DNA from: Planctomycetota bacterium
Lineage (GTDB): Bacteria; Planctomycetota; Planctomycetia; Gemmatales; Gemmataceae
NCBI GenBank assembly: GCA_009920765.1
Contig: RFZJ01000048.1
Location: 1 to 33,043 of the forward strand
Length of the DNA stretch: 33,043 bases
Direction: 5' to 3'
Both the position numbers and the translations under genes were made by a program. Positions within the stretch are counted from its first letter, which is position 1. Each line of letters opens with the position of its first letter. The notes below the pieces were generated by a model. The model was not told the DNA's origin and ran no database searches. It worked only from the letters and a program-made list of their open reading frames with translations. Shown here one piece after another: positions 17,049 to 25,414 of this stretch.

Positions 17049-17126
17049 CCGGGGATTTTTCTCGAAATTGATTGCAACCGAAACGAGAATGATAACCCCG
17101 GGACCAGAAGGTTCCGGTTTTTTTTT
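17049..17126 (+). promoter_or_regulatory. Transcription attenuator of leuA (antiterminator/terminator)
   Basis: Arm 1 TCCCC (17031-17035, inside the Leu codons) can pair with GGGGA (17051-17055). Arm 2 CCGGGG (17049-17054) can instead pair with CCCCGG (17096-17101), strengthened by TTCTCG (17059-17064) with CGAGAA (17084-17089). That antiterminator uses bases needed by the terminator stem at 17098-17117. A ribosome stalled on Leu codons would cover arm 1 and favour antitermination. A ribosome reaching the TGA at 17045 would cover arm 2 and allow termination. Confidence 0.82.
17098..17126 (+). terminator. leuA attenuator terminator hairpin
   Basis: Stem CCGGGACC (17098-17105) and GGTTCCGG (17110-17117) is eight pairs with one G-U, closed by the tetraloop AGAA and followed by nine Ts. 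It ends 14 bases before the leuA start, just ahead of its AGAGG ribosome site. Confidence 0.88.
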
Positions 17127-17140
17127 GTCCAGAGGTTTTT

Positions 17141-18697
17141 ATGAGCCAAGATAAGATCATCATTTTTGACACCACTCTTCGCGATGGCGAACAATCGCCT
17201 GGCGCAAGCATGAACCTCGCAGAAAAACTTGAAGTGGGCATGGCTCTCCGTGACCTCGGCGTCGACATCATTGAGGCAGGTTTCCCGATCGCATCTCCGG
17301 GCGACTTTGAATCTGTCCGGGAAATCGCCAGGCAGATTCATGGGCCAACAATATGCGGCCTTGCCAGATGCAATAATCCAGATATTGATCGCGCCTGGGA
17401 GGCCCTTAAAGACAACCCAAAACCTCGAATTCATGTTTTCCTGGCAACCAGCGCCATTCACCGCGAATTCAAATTACGCATGGCAAAGGAAGAGATCGTT
17501 CGCAGGGCGGTTGATGGTGTTAAAAGAGCTAAAAGTTACTTGAACGATGTTGAATTTAGCCCTGAAGATGCAGCTCGGACAGAACTCGATTTCCTTACCG
17601 AGGTTGTCGAAAAAGCCATCGAGGCGGGTGCTACAACGATCAACATCCCCGATACCGTCGGCTATGCAATGCCCGAGCAATATGCCAAGGTCATTGCCCA
17701 CCTGAAAAAAAATGTGCGTGGTATTGAAAAAGCTGTACTGAGCGTGCATTGCCATGACGATCTGGGCCTTGCGGTTGCGAATAGCCTGGCTGCGGTTTTG
17801 GAAGGGGCACGACAAATCGAATGCACCATCAACGGCATCGGGGAACGAGCTGGAAATTGCGCCCTCGAAGAAGTTGTAATGGCAATTAAAACCCGTCAGG
17901 ACTACTTCAAACTCGAGACAAGCATCAACACAAAAAAAATATTCTCCACCAGCAAACTCGTATCCCATGTCACAGGTATCCAGGTGCAACGCAACAAGGC
18001 AATCGTTGGGCAAAATGCTTTTGCACATGAAGCAGGCATTCATCAGGATGGCATGCTCAAAGAGCGATCAACCTATGAAATCATGAACCCCGTTGATATC
18101 GGATTGGCGCAAACAGACCTGGTGCTTGGCAAACACAGTGGCAGGCATGCGTTAAAGCAACGAGTACAGGAGTTGGGGTACCACCTTGATGAAGCCCAGT
18201 TCCAAAGGCTCTTCGAAGATTTCAAAATTCTCGCAGATCGTAAAAAAGTCATCTATGATGCCGATATTGAAGCTCTCGCTGAAGCAAAAATCCATTCCGA
18301 TCCAACCATTTGGACTTTGGAAGCCGTTACCTGCAATGCAGGAACCGGAACCATACCTTCAGCAGTTGTTGCACTTTGGCATAAAGATGGTCATATTGTT
18401 CGGGATGCTTGCATCGGTGATGGCCCTGTAGATGCCGTTTTTAAAGTTATTTCAAAACTCACAGGAGTGAATGTCACCCTTAAAGATTACCGGTTGAGAA
18501 ACGTTACCGTCGGGGAAGATGCCCAAGGCGAGGCTCAAATAGAAGCGCTATTTGAAGGTAAAGTTTTAAACGGCAGGGCTGTCAGCACCGATGTTATCGA
18601 GGCCAGCGCTGTTGCATTTCTTCAGGTGATCAACCGGGTTATCATGAGGCAGGTACAGGGGGAAAGAATCAAGCCTACCGAAAACCTTCCACTTTAA
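17141..18697 (+). CDS. leuA: 2-isopropylmalate synthase
   Basis: This 518-residue LeuA catalyses the first committed step of leucine synthesis, condensing acetyl-CoA with 2-oxoisovalerate. The catalytic TIM barrel (about 1-275) has the IIIFDTTLRDGEQSPGAS motif with substrate- and metal-binding residues, the HCHDDLGLAVANS metal-binding motif and NGIGERAGNCALEEV. The linker region contains GIHQDGMLKERSTYEI and LGKHSGRHALKQR. The C-terminal regulatory domain follows (WTLEAVTCNAGTGTIPSAVV, then VSTDVIEASAVAFLQVINRV), which binds leucine for feedback inhibition. Length fits the bacterial LeuA type 1. ATG 17141 has AGAGG five bases upstream. Control is probably double: leucine attenuation in the leader and allosteric inhibition of the enzyme. 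No other leu gene is in the window. Confidence 0.97.
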   Translation: MSQDKIIIFDTTLRDGEQSPGASMNLAEKLEVGMALRDLGVDIIEAGFPIASPGDFESVREIARQIHGPTICGLARCNNPDIDRAWEALKDNPKPRIHVFLATSAIHREFKLRMAKEEIVRRAVDGVKRAKSYLNDVEFSPEDAARTELDFLTEVVEKAIEAGATTINIPDTVGYAMPEQYAKVIAHLKKNVRGIEKAVLSVHCHDDLGLAVANSLAAVLEGARQIECTINGIGERAGNCALEEVVMAIKTRQDYFKLETSINTKKIFSTSKLVSHVTGIQVQRNKAIVGQNAFAHEAGIHQDGMLKERSTYEIMNPVDIGLAQTDLVLGKHSGRHALKQRVQELGYHLDEAQFQRLFEDFKILADRKKVIYDADIEALAEAKIHSDPTIWTLEAVTCNAGTGTIPSAVVALWHKDGHIVRDACIGDGPVDAVFKVISKLTGVNVTLKDYRLRNVTVGEDAQGEAQIEALFEGKVLNGRAVSTDVIEASAVAFLQVINRVIMRQVQGERIKPTENLPL

Positions 18698-18701
18698 AAC
18701 G

Positions 18702-20417
18702 TTACTGCAAGGGTACTAGTTTTAAACTAAAAGGTACTTCAACAGAAGTTGAAGCCCCCCCATCGTAAACAATTTTAAAAGGTGCCTTCAAACTTGCAGG
18801 ATAGGTGACATTTATACTTCGCTTGGTACCGGCCGGACCAACCTGTATGCTGGTGGAGGAAGAATTGGGTACCAAAGATTTCCCATCGGCATCAAGGATT
18901 TTAAATCCTCCTAGATTTACAGGTGCAGCCCCTCCAACAAAATTAACTTGTCCATTCTGAACAATGATGTTGTTTTGGATACCGATATTTCCCAATTGAA
19001 TACGATTGTTTTGAATATTTCCAGCAACAGCATCCGAAGGAATATCATATTCAAAACGTAGGGAGTGTAAGCCTTTGGCATCTTTTCCACATTCATTAAT
19101 TTTAAGCCATGCACCAGATTTTCCTTCGATCTTTTTACCCACTTCTTTCTCAATGTTGGTTATCTCAAGAATTGGCTTTGAATCATCCAACACTTGTAAC
19201 ACCAGCTTTCCCTCAAGTATTTGAATGCTCTTGGAACCTTTTTGCCCCTTGAGAAAATGAATCGGTGCCTTGGAATCAATCGCCCCAGCTTTTCCTTCCT
19301 GACCTAGCTCCTGAATAGGCTTGGCTATGATCCTGCCGGGCATAGGCGGGGCTACTATTTCATTCCGCGAAACGGTGGTATCTTGTTCCAGAATCTGGCC
19401 AGATTCATCCATGGCCTTGGTAATGTTGACTGAAGTGATAGCCTGCAATTTCATCCTTGGTTCAGGCGTTACTTCCAAACCAATAAGAAGATGCTTCTCA
19501 TGGGGTTTTCCAAATATATTTTCCGGATTCTTCAGCAAACGAATCCTAAAGGCAGAGCTGTTATCTGTAGGCAATGATTCAACATTGCCTTCTTTAAGAA
19601 TGATCACGTTTTCTTTGCCCCTAGCAACCGGCGCCTGGTCCATTCCTATCGCCACCTGCCCGAAAACCTGTCCGATTCCTGGGGGCAAAACAGGCTGGGG
19701 TAAAACTGGAGGTGGCGCAACTGGCTGGGCTTTCTCCTGAGGTACGAATAAAACCTGAATATCCTTGGCTGTCGTATCTTTTTTCACACCTTTCTTTGGC
19801 TGAATTTTTGGTTCTTCCCCTGCTTTTTCCGGAACAGCAGGAATAACCTTTGGTACCGCCCTCGGAAATATATTTGGCTTGGGAAATTCAACCTTGATGG
19901 GATTCCCTGCGGTTCCCTGCAAACCCGCTACTTGCACCAAGTTTGCCTTGGCCGATATTGTTTGCAAAGCTTCCCAAAAAGAAGCGTCTTTCATTTCTAC
20001 TGTGATTTTTTTTGATTCAAGCGCCCGGCTTTTATCTTCCAGTACTATCCTATATCCCGATTGCTTCACTAAATCTGCTATCACTTCTGTAACAGGGATG
20101 TCCGTATGTTTCATGGTGATTCTTCTAGGAGCAATCAACTTTTTATTATCAGATTCAGTCTCAATCTTCTTGATCAGTGATTCAGTCCTGCGCCTGATTT
20201 CCGGGTCTTCACTTTTTCTAGCTTTACGTAGTTGCTCCAAGGCTGGTTCGCCCACCAGTTCTAAATCTTTTTCTGCTTTTTCACGAAGTTCAAACGATGC
20301 ATTACCCAGAGATTGAATCATTTCAGAAATTGATGACTGGCTGATCTGGCTGGAGTTTGATCGACTATTTACGAGTACAAAAAACAGGAGAATCAAAATC
20401 ATGTATCGCATAAACAT
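18702..20417 (-). CDS. Exported protein with HEAT-like repeat and STN/secretin-N-like region
   Basis: This is a 571-residue protein without a firm family. ATG 20417 is chosen because a perfect GGAGG lies nine bases upstream, and the result begins with a signal peptide (MFMRYMILILLFFVLVNSRS). Residues about 30-85 form a helical unit of the planctomycete HEAT type (SLGNASFELREKAEKDLELV, DPEIRRRTESLIKKIE). Residues about 95-165 resemble the short STN domain of secretins and TonB receptors: ITMKHTDIPVTEVIADLVKQ and KKITVEMKDASFWEALQTIS. A proline/valine-rich linker (about 200-265) leads to a beta-rich C-terminal half with no motif I recognise. STN-like modules bind partners at the outer membrane. 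No secretin barrel is present here. It is convergent with leuA, four bases apart. Confidence 0.75.
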   Translation of the reverse strand: MFMRYMILILLFFVLVNSRSNSSQISQSSISEMIQSLGNASFELREKAEKDLELVGEPALEQLRKARKSEDPEIRRRTESLIKKIETESDNKKLIAPRRITMKHTDIPVTEVIADLVKQSGYRIVLEDKSRALESKKITVEMKDASFWEALQTISAKANLVQVAGLQGTAGNPIKVEFPKPNIFPRAVPKVIPAVPEKAGEEPKIQPKKGVKKDTTAKDIQVLFVPQEKAQPVAPPPVLPQPVLPPGIGQVFGQVAIGMDQAPVARGKENVIILKEGNVESLPTDNSSAFRIRLLKNPENIFGKPHEKHLLIGLEVTPEPRMKLQAITSVNITKAMDESGQILEQDTTVSRNEIVAPPMPGRIIAKPIQELGQEGKAGAIDSKAPIHFLKGQKGSKSIQILEGKLVLQVLDDSKPILEITNIEKEVGKKIEGKSGAWLKINECGKDAKGLHSLRFEYDIPSDAVAGNIQNNRIQLGNIGIQNNIIVQNGQVNFVGGAAPVNLGGFKILDADGKSLVPNSSSTSIQVGPAGTKRSINVTYPASLKAPFKIVYDGGASTSVEVPFSLKLVPLQ

Positions 20418-20539
20418 CGCATCACACCTCCAACAAAAAATTAACATACTTTTATGATCGCATGAAATCAAACACTCGTCCATATTTTGCATCTAGACAA
20501 CTATTTTTGATAGGGGTTCTTTCAAATGCAATAAAAAAA

Positions 20540-20566
20540 CCCCCAGGTATTAGCTGGGGGTTTTTA
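20540..20566 (-). terminator. Bidirectional intrinsic terminator after the DUF1549-DUF1501 genes
   Basis: Perfect seven-base stem CCCCCAG (20540-20546) and CTGGGGG (20554-20560) with a seven-base loop. Minus-strand transcripts meet a run of seven Ts after it, and plus-strand ones a run of five. It lies 13 bases past the DUF1501 stop, so it ends that operon before the HEAT/STN gene. Confidence 0.88.
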
Positions 20567-20578
20567 TTTAAACTCCAA

Positions 20579-21925
20579 TTATGCAAGCAATTTATCCACA
20601 ACCGTTCCTTCACGGAACAATTGGATTGGCCTGCCCGTGGAAGAGTTGAGCTCAGTCTTGGGATCAATTCCAAGATTTGCGAAAATAGTTGAAGAAACAT
20701 CATCAGGAAGGCAAGGATCAGTTGCAGCAGCCATTCCTTGGCTATCCGTGGTTCCATGAGCATAACCACGCTTGAAGCCACCACCCGCAAGAACAACAGC
20801 CATTGACCTGGCCCAGTGATCACGGCCAACATTTTTGTTAACCTTGGGTGTACGGCCGAATTCGCCCGCACAATATACCATGGTTCGGTCCAGCATCCCA
20901 CGATCTGAAAGATCGGAGATAAGAGCTGAAAGAGTGGTATCCAAGGTAGGTTGCAACTTCTTCGAATGTGATTCAAAGGTTTTGTTGTGAGTATCCCAAC
21001 CACCAATACTAATGGTAACAAAACGTACACCAGATTCTACAAGGCGCCTTGCAGCAAGTGCACTTTGACCAAAGTTATCGGTTCCATAACGTGCCCTTGT
21101 TTCAGGTTTTTCCTGAGCCAAATCAAAAGCCTTTCGGGTTTTGTCGGAACGCAAGATGTCCAGAGCTTGTTGATGGAAGGCATCAAAACCTTGAATAAGG
21201 TCAGCTTTTTTATCAACTTCGCGGAAGGTGGCATCAAATCCGGAAAGCAATTTGTCACGATTATTCAATTCTTCCAAGGTGAAGTCGGTAGGAAGCTGGA
21301 TTCCACGAACCTTAAGGGATGCCTTGGCCTTCCCTTCACCGCCAGCATTACCTTCAACAAGGAAAGGATTGTAGGCAGTTCCAAGATAGCCAGAAGAACC
21401 AGCAGTACCGCCACGGATATCAGAAAATGAAACATAAGAAGGTACGCCTTCTTCACCTTTGACAAGCTTGCTAACCAGCGAGCCCATTGCAGGGTACTGA
21501 AGAGCAGGAGTTGGCTTGTTACCAGTTGTCATAAACACGGTTGCAGGGCCGTGGGAAGGAATGGAGTGATAGATTGAACGAACGATGGTGGTTTTGTCAG
21601 CGATTTTCGCCATCTTAGGCAAGTGCTCGCTGATTTGAATGCCAGGGGCAGAAGTATTGATAGGCTTGAATTCGCCACGAATTCCTTCAGGGGCATCTGG
21701 TTTGAGGTCCCACATATCGATGGTTGCAGGTCCACCAGCAAGCCAAACCATGATAATGGAATCAGCTTTTTTGGAGGAAGAAACACCATTTCTTTTAGCA
21801 GCGGAGTGCGCTTCTAGTTTTAAGATTTCGGGAAGGCTAAGGCCAAGAAGGCCGGCGCCAGCACCGATTCTTAAGAAATTACGGCGATTAAAACCTTCGC
21901 AATCTGAAGTAAAATTAGCAGCCAT
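20579..21925 (-). CDS. DUF1501 family protein, Tat-exported
   Basis: This 448-residue protein is of the DUF1501 family, distantly related to sulfatases/alkaline phosphatase-like enzymes and abundant in planctomycetes. The twin-arginine signal FNRRNFLRIGAGAGLLGLSL is at the N-terminus. Family motifs include SIIMVWLAGGPATIDMWDLK, the HGPATVFMTTGNKP region, VRFVTISIGGWDTHNKTFE, and MVYCAGEFGRTPKVNKNVGR with the conserved DHWARSMAVVLAGGG. AAGGA eight bases before the ATG supports the start. It lies 93 bases after the DUF1549/DUF1553 gene, the standard pairing. The function of the pair is not settled. A role in processing exported sulfated or complex organic matter is often proposed. Confidence 0.95.
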   Translation of the reverse strand: MAANFTSDCEGFNRRNFLRIGAGAGLLGLSLPEILKLEAHSAAKRNGVSSSKKADSIIMVWLAGGPATIDMWDLKPDAPEGIRGEFKPINTSAPGIQISEHLPKMAKIADKTTIVRSIYHSIPSHGPATVFMTTGNKPTPALQYPAMGSLVSKLVKGEEGVPSYVSFSDIRGGTAGSSGYLGTAYNPFLVEGNAGGEGKAKASLKVRGIQLPTDFTLEELNNRDKLLSGFDATFREVDKKADLIQGFDAFHQQALDILRSDKTRKAFDLAQEKPETRARYGTDNFGQSALAARRLVESGVRFVTISIGGWDTHNKTFESHSKKLQPTLDTTLSALISDLSDRGMLDRTMVYCAGEFGRTPKVNKNVGRDHWARSMAVVLAGGGFKRGYAHGTTDSQGMAAATDPCLPDDVSSTIFANLGIDPKTELNSSTGRPIQLFREGTVVDKLLA

Positions 21926-22018
21926 GATACATTCCTTGGTGCCCTTGGGTTTAATCTTGTCTAAAGTTCCAGGGCAAAACTTGGAACTTCGCTTGGGATT
22001 AGCAAGCTGACAAAATCT

Positions 22019-24433
22019 TTAGTGATTAAAAATAAACTCCTTGGTATTCAGCAACGCCCAAAGGGTGTCGACAAACGCCGTTTTTCTATCCATGCTTTTG
22101 GCACGGTATTCTTCAAAATGTTTCTTTTCCCGATCGTTCGGGAATCTACTCAAGGTTGAAAGAAACATTTCTTCGAGTGCCTTGCTATCATCAGCATTTT
22201 CAGCAAGTATTTTCTTGATCATGTTACCTTGGGATTCAATCTTACTTTGAAGGTTAGTGTCTGCCATCAAGTATAATTTTTGGGGTAATGCTGGCTCCAT
22301 GGATCGTTCGCAATCGCATGCTGCTGTACGAGGGGGCCGGCCAAAAATCCTAAAAGCATAGCTAATCGAGGAGTTAACCCTGCTTGCACCAACTTCAATG
22401 GCCCTGGCATTCTTAGGGGCTTCTGCACCAAAGTTTTCAACCATCCCCGTCGCTGCACAAAGCACATCAACAACCACTTCCGCCATCATTGGGCGAATAA
22501 AACAGTGGGAAAAATTATTATCATCAAACTGGTTGGTTTCATTTGGTACATAGGTAAGGTTATAAACTCGGGAAAGTAAAATCGTTCTTTCCAATTTGCG
22601 GATATCAAAACCACTATCGATAAAATCCTTGGCCAAAGCATCAAGCAATACAGGATTTGAGGGCGGATTGGCGATTGAAAAATCATCCAATGGATCCACT
22701 ATGCCAACACCAAAATAATGACCCCAGACACGATTGACAAAACTTCGGGCAAAGTAAGGATTATCAGGCGTTTTCAACCACTCGAATAACTTCCTACGGG
22801 CATCGATTCCTGGTTCCATTTTAATTTCGGGGCCACCCAAAGTTTTGGGAGTTAAGGGAAGATTTGTTTCGGGATGAGTCAAGGCCTTTGCACCACCGCC
22901 CTTGCCCAATGCGACAGGAGTTAGATAAACCTCTTTGACAAGGTTTATATTATTGTTGTTGGGCCCGGTTGCGTTTTTTTTGCGCTCTGCATTTTCAGCA
23001 TCAATCGCTTTTTTAGCTTCAGGAGAAATCCCATAAGCCAATTGCGTGAATAAATTAGCATAAGACCGATAATCAGCCTGAGTCCAGCGGTCAAAGGGGT
23101 GTTTATGACATTGGGCACATTCCAAGCGAATACCCATGAATGCTGCAGCGGTTTTTTCGCCCCACTGGTCTAAAGTAACTGCACCTTGCTTACGCCAAAA
23201 CAAATCCAATGAGGGTTTTGCGGAATAGGATTCAACAAAACCTTTGGTTAATTCATCATCAATTTTATTGACTTTAACCAGATACTCTTCAGGAGATTCT
23301 CCATCTCGGCTAGTTGCACAAAGAACGCCTTCGACAATTTTGTCGTAGGGCATATTTTCTGCAACACGCTTTTTCAACCAATCATGCCACATCTGGCTCT
23401 TTTTAACTCTAAGGTTTTGAGGGTTCTCCATGGCATCCGTGTTATTACCAGTAATATCACTCAGCTTGGTTGCCCATAAAGCCGCATGCATTGGGTGTTT
23501 CAAAAGTTCATCAATCTTTTTCGTTCGCTTATTGGAATCCTTATCTGAAACAAAAGCACGAATCTCATCCGGAGTGGGCAGAGTTCCAATCACATCAATG
23601 GTGATTCTGCGTAAAAACTCTGCATCACCGGATAACCCGGAGGGTTCAATATTCAGCCGCTTTAACTTCGAAAAAACCACTTTATCGATGTAATTAACTT
23701 CGGGTACTGAAGGATACTTATAGCCGGGTTTTACATCCAAGGGAACCATGGCACGAACTGCAAACACCGTACCTCGGTATGCAACTATGATCGAAGTATC
23801 TCCAGCACGATTGCTAGTTACGAGGCCATAAGGGGAAACTTCGGCCACCCCATCATCAAGGGTTCTAAATTCGCTAAGGGAGGTAATATTTTCGGTGGTT
23901 CCATCTGCAAAGGTAACCATCACTTTAAGATTAATTTTTTCGCCAGGTTTATTGAAAGGAATCTCTTTGGGAGTAACATCCAGAGATTTGATATCACCAC
24001 TGCCCTTCGTTAGGGGGGCGCCTTGAGTTATCCATTCCCTGATTAGTTTATGCTGCCAAGAGCCTGAGGAAAATTTTCTGCCACCTGCATGTTCGGTCAA
24101 CCCCATGGCTTTCAAAAGCAACAGGCTGTTATCAGGGTTATTTAAATCGATACGCCTACCATTCATTTCCCTGCTGACGGAAATTCCATCTTTATCGGCT
24201 TCATAGCCAAAGAGGGAAAGCCTAAAACCATTTTTACCTTGAAAGGAACCATGACAAGAACCAAGGTTACAACCAGAGCGACCAAAGACACCGACGATGT
24301 GTTTTTCAAAATCGACTGTTTTGATTAGGGTGCCATCCGGAAGTTGAACTTCAGCTCGGGCTGTGCCATGAATACCAAACAGCACAACCACGCAAACAGC
24401 TAGGATCTGTTTCCACTGGTAGCACGATGTCAT
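22019..24433 (-). CDS. DUF1549/DUF1553 protein with cytochrome-like motifs
   Basis: This 804-residue exported protein has the standard planctomycete architecture. A signal peptide (WKQILAVCVVVLFGIHGTARA) is followed by a cytochrome-like segment with GRSGCNLGSCHGSFQGKNGF, where CNLGSCH has one residue more than CxxCH. A bacterial Ig-like region follows (VTFADGTTENITSLSEFRTL, VTSNRAGDTSIIVAYRG). DUF1549 comes next (YIDKVVFSKLKRLNIEPSGL, FLRRITIDVIGTLPTPDEI), with a true CxxCH in LECAQCHKHPFDRWTQADY. DUF1553 closes the protein (NPYFARSFVNRVWGHYFGVG, TLSRFPNDREKKHF). The start is ATG 24433, seven bases after GGAG. A GTG at 24439 is too close to that site. It is upstream of and probably co-transcribed with the DUF1501 gene. 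Confidence 0.94.
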   Translation of the reverse strand: MTSCYQWKQILAVCVVVLFGIHGTARAEVQLPDGTLIKTVDFEKHIVGVFGRSGCNLGSCHGSFQGKNGFRLSLFGYEADKDGISVSREMNGRRIDLNNPDNSLLLLKAMGLTEHAGGRKFSSGSWQHKLIREWITQGAPLTKGSGDIKSLDVTPKEIPFNKPGEKINLKVMVTFADGTTENITSLSEFRTLDDGVAEVSPYGLVTSNRAGDTSIIVAYRGTVFAVRAMVPLDVKPGYKYPSVPEVNYIDKVVFSKLKRLNIEPSGLSGDAEFLRRITIDVIGTLPTPDEIRAFVSDKDSNKRTKKIDELLKHPMHAALWATKLSDITGNNTDAMENPQNLRVKKSQMWHDWLKKRVAENMPYDKIVEGVLCATSRDGESPEEYLVKVNKIDDELTKGFVESYSAKPSLDLFWRKQGAVTLDQWGEKTAAAFMGIRLECAQCHKHPFDRWTQADYRSYANLFTQLAYGISPEAKKAIDAENAERKKNATGPNNNNINLVKEVYLTPVALGKGGGAKALTHPETNLPLTPKTLGGPEIKMEPGIDARRKLFEWLKTPDNPYFARSFVNRVWGHYFGVGIVDPLDDFSIANPPSNPVLLDALAKDFIDSGFDIRKLERTILLSRVYNLTYVPNETNQFDDNNFSHCFIRPMMAEVVVDVLCAATGMVENFGAEAPKNARAIEVGASRVNSSISYAFRIFGRPPRTAACDCERSMEPALPQKLYLMADTNLQSKIESQGNMIKKILAENADDSKALEEMFLSTLSRFPNDREKKHFEEYRAKSMDRKTAFVDTLWALLNTKEFIFNH

Positions 24434-24529
24434 GTTCACGCTCCACTAATTAATTTTTTTCTACTTACCACAAAAGTACCCTATGAGTTGGGGGATATTC
24501 TTAAGCAAATTATGTAAATTCAACATAAA

Positions 24530-24557
24530 AGCCCCCCAAATGGTAATCTGGGAGGCT
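24530..24557 (-). terminator. Bidirectional intrinsic terminator after the Bax-inhibitor-like gene
   Basis: An 11-base stem with two G-U pairs, AGCCTCCCAGA with TTTGGGGGGCT on the minus strand and a six-base loop, is followed by TTTTA on the minus strand and TTTTT on the plus strand. It lies 28 bases after the stop of the BI-1 family gene and about 100 bases before the DUF1549 start. Confidence 0.8.
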
Positions 24558-24585
24558 TTTTATTGATATTACGACCTATGGAAGA

Positions 24586-25293
24586 TTAATCACGGCTATT
24601 GAAAGCCATGAGAATTCTCAAGATGTAAAAGAACAGGGTTGCAACTGAAGAAAACAACATCAAGGCAGCTGCAACATGCTTATTGGTGGGGAAGGTCAAC
24701 ATGACCTGTGAAGTTTCATAAAGAATATAAGCACTCATGAAACCCACCATCGCAAATGAAAAAATAAGACCCAATGAAAAACCAAAGATCATGGAGCAAA
24801 TGATCAAGCCAAAAATCAACATGCTTCCAACGGAAAGTGCAGGGGCCAAAAAGGAGTAATCCTTACCCGTTGCGAATACAGAAATTGTTAAGCCTGCAAA
24901 AACGCAAAGAGTCAGAGCCCCTGCTGCAGGTATCAGGTTAGGATCCTTCATATAATGGGTTGCGACATAAAGGATCGGGAGGAAAATCAAACCTTCAGCG
25001 ACCACATACAGCCCTAGGCCTACATATTGCAAAGCAGCGGAAGAATCTGATTGGGCCAACATTTGGGCAACATAACTTGCACCCCAGAAGGCAAGCATCA
25101 CGATCAAGATGGACCAAGATGATCCGCCAAAAACTGACATGATTTGTTGTTCAGTTATGGTTCGCAATAAAACGGCTTCGAGTGCAACAAAGGCCAGAAT
25201 CGCGCCTGCCAAGTGAGCATATGTTTTTTTAATAAAAGCGAGCCTAGCAGAACCAGCGTAAGTCATTTCCTGCATACTTGAATCATATTGCAT
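24586..25293 (-). CDS. Bax inhibitor-1/YccA (TMBIM) family membrane protein
   Basis: This 235-residue integral membrane protein has about seven hydrophobic helices, the layout of the BI-1/YccA/YbhL family. The first helix follows RLAFIKKTYAHLAGAILAFV. Later segments include ALTLCVFAGLTISVFATGKD, the family's central motif, and the end has SAYILYETSQVMLTFPTNKH and a final helix with ILRILMAFNSRD. The conserved acidic residues near the last helices are present. ATG 25293 has AGGAG six bases upstream. An in-frame extension to 25380 does not fit the family. Bacterial members are linked to membrane protein quality control (YccA with FtsH) or ion leak. The exact role here is unknown. It has its own terminator. 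Confidence 0.93.
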   Translation of the reverse strand: MQYDSSMQEMTYAGSARLAFIKKTYAHLAGAILAFVALEAVLLRTITEQQIMSVFGGSSWSILIVMLAFWGASYVAQMLAQSDSSAALQYVGLGLYVVAEGLIFLPILYVATHYMKDPNLIPAAGALTLCVFAGLTISVFATGKDYSFLAPALSVGSMLIFGLIICSMIFGFSLGLIFSFAMVGFMSAYILYETSQVMLTFPTNKHVAAALMLFSSVATLFFYILRILMAFNSRD

Positions 25294-25414
25294 TGAATTC
25301 TCCTTTTGAATGACCAGATCTCTATTAATCATTTTAACAGAAGCCGAGATTGAAAATCCAGCTTTTATTGAAAAGACCATTAAAAATAAGGCGGCAAAGT
25401 ATTTTCCTGAAAAA

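Noticed and set aside
17049..17126. T-box or riboswitch in front of leuA
   Set aside because: No T-box sequence or specifier-loop architecture is visible. The Leu-rich peptide with competing hairpins explains the region fully.
17474..18043. 189-codon minus-strand ORF
   Set aside because: Antisense shadow of leuA.
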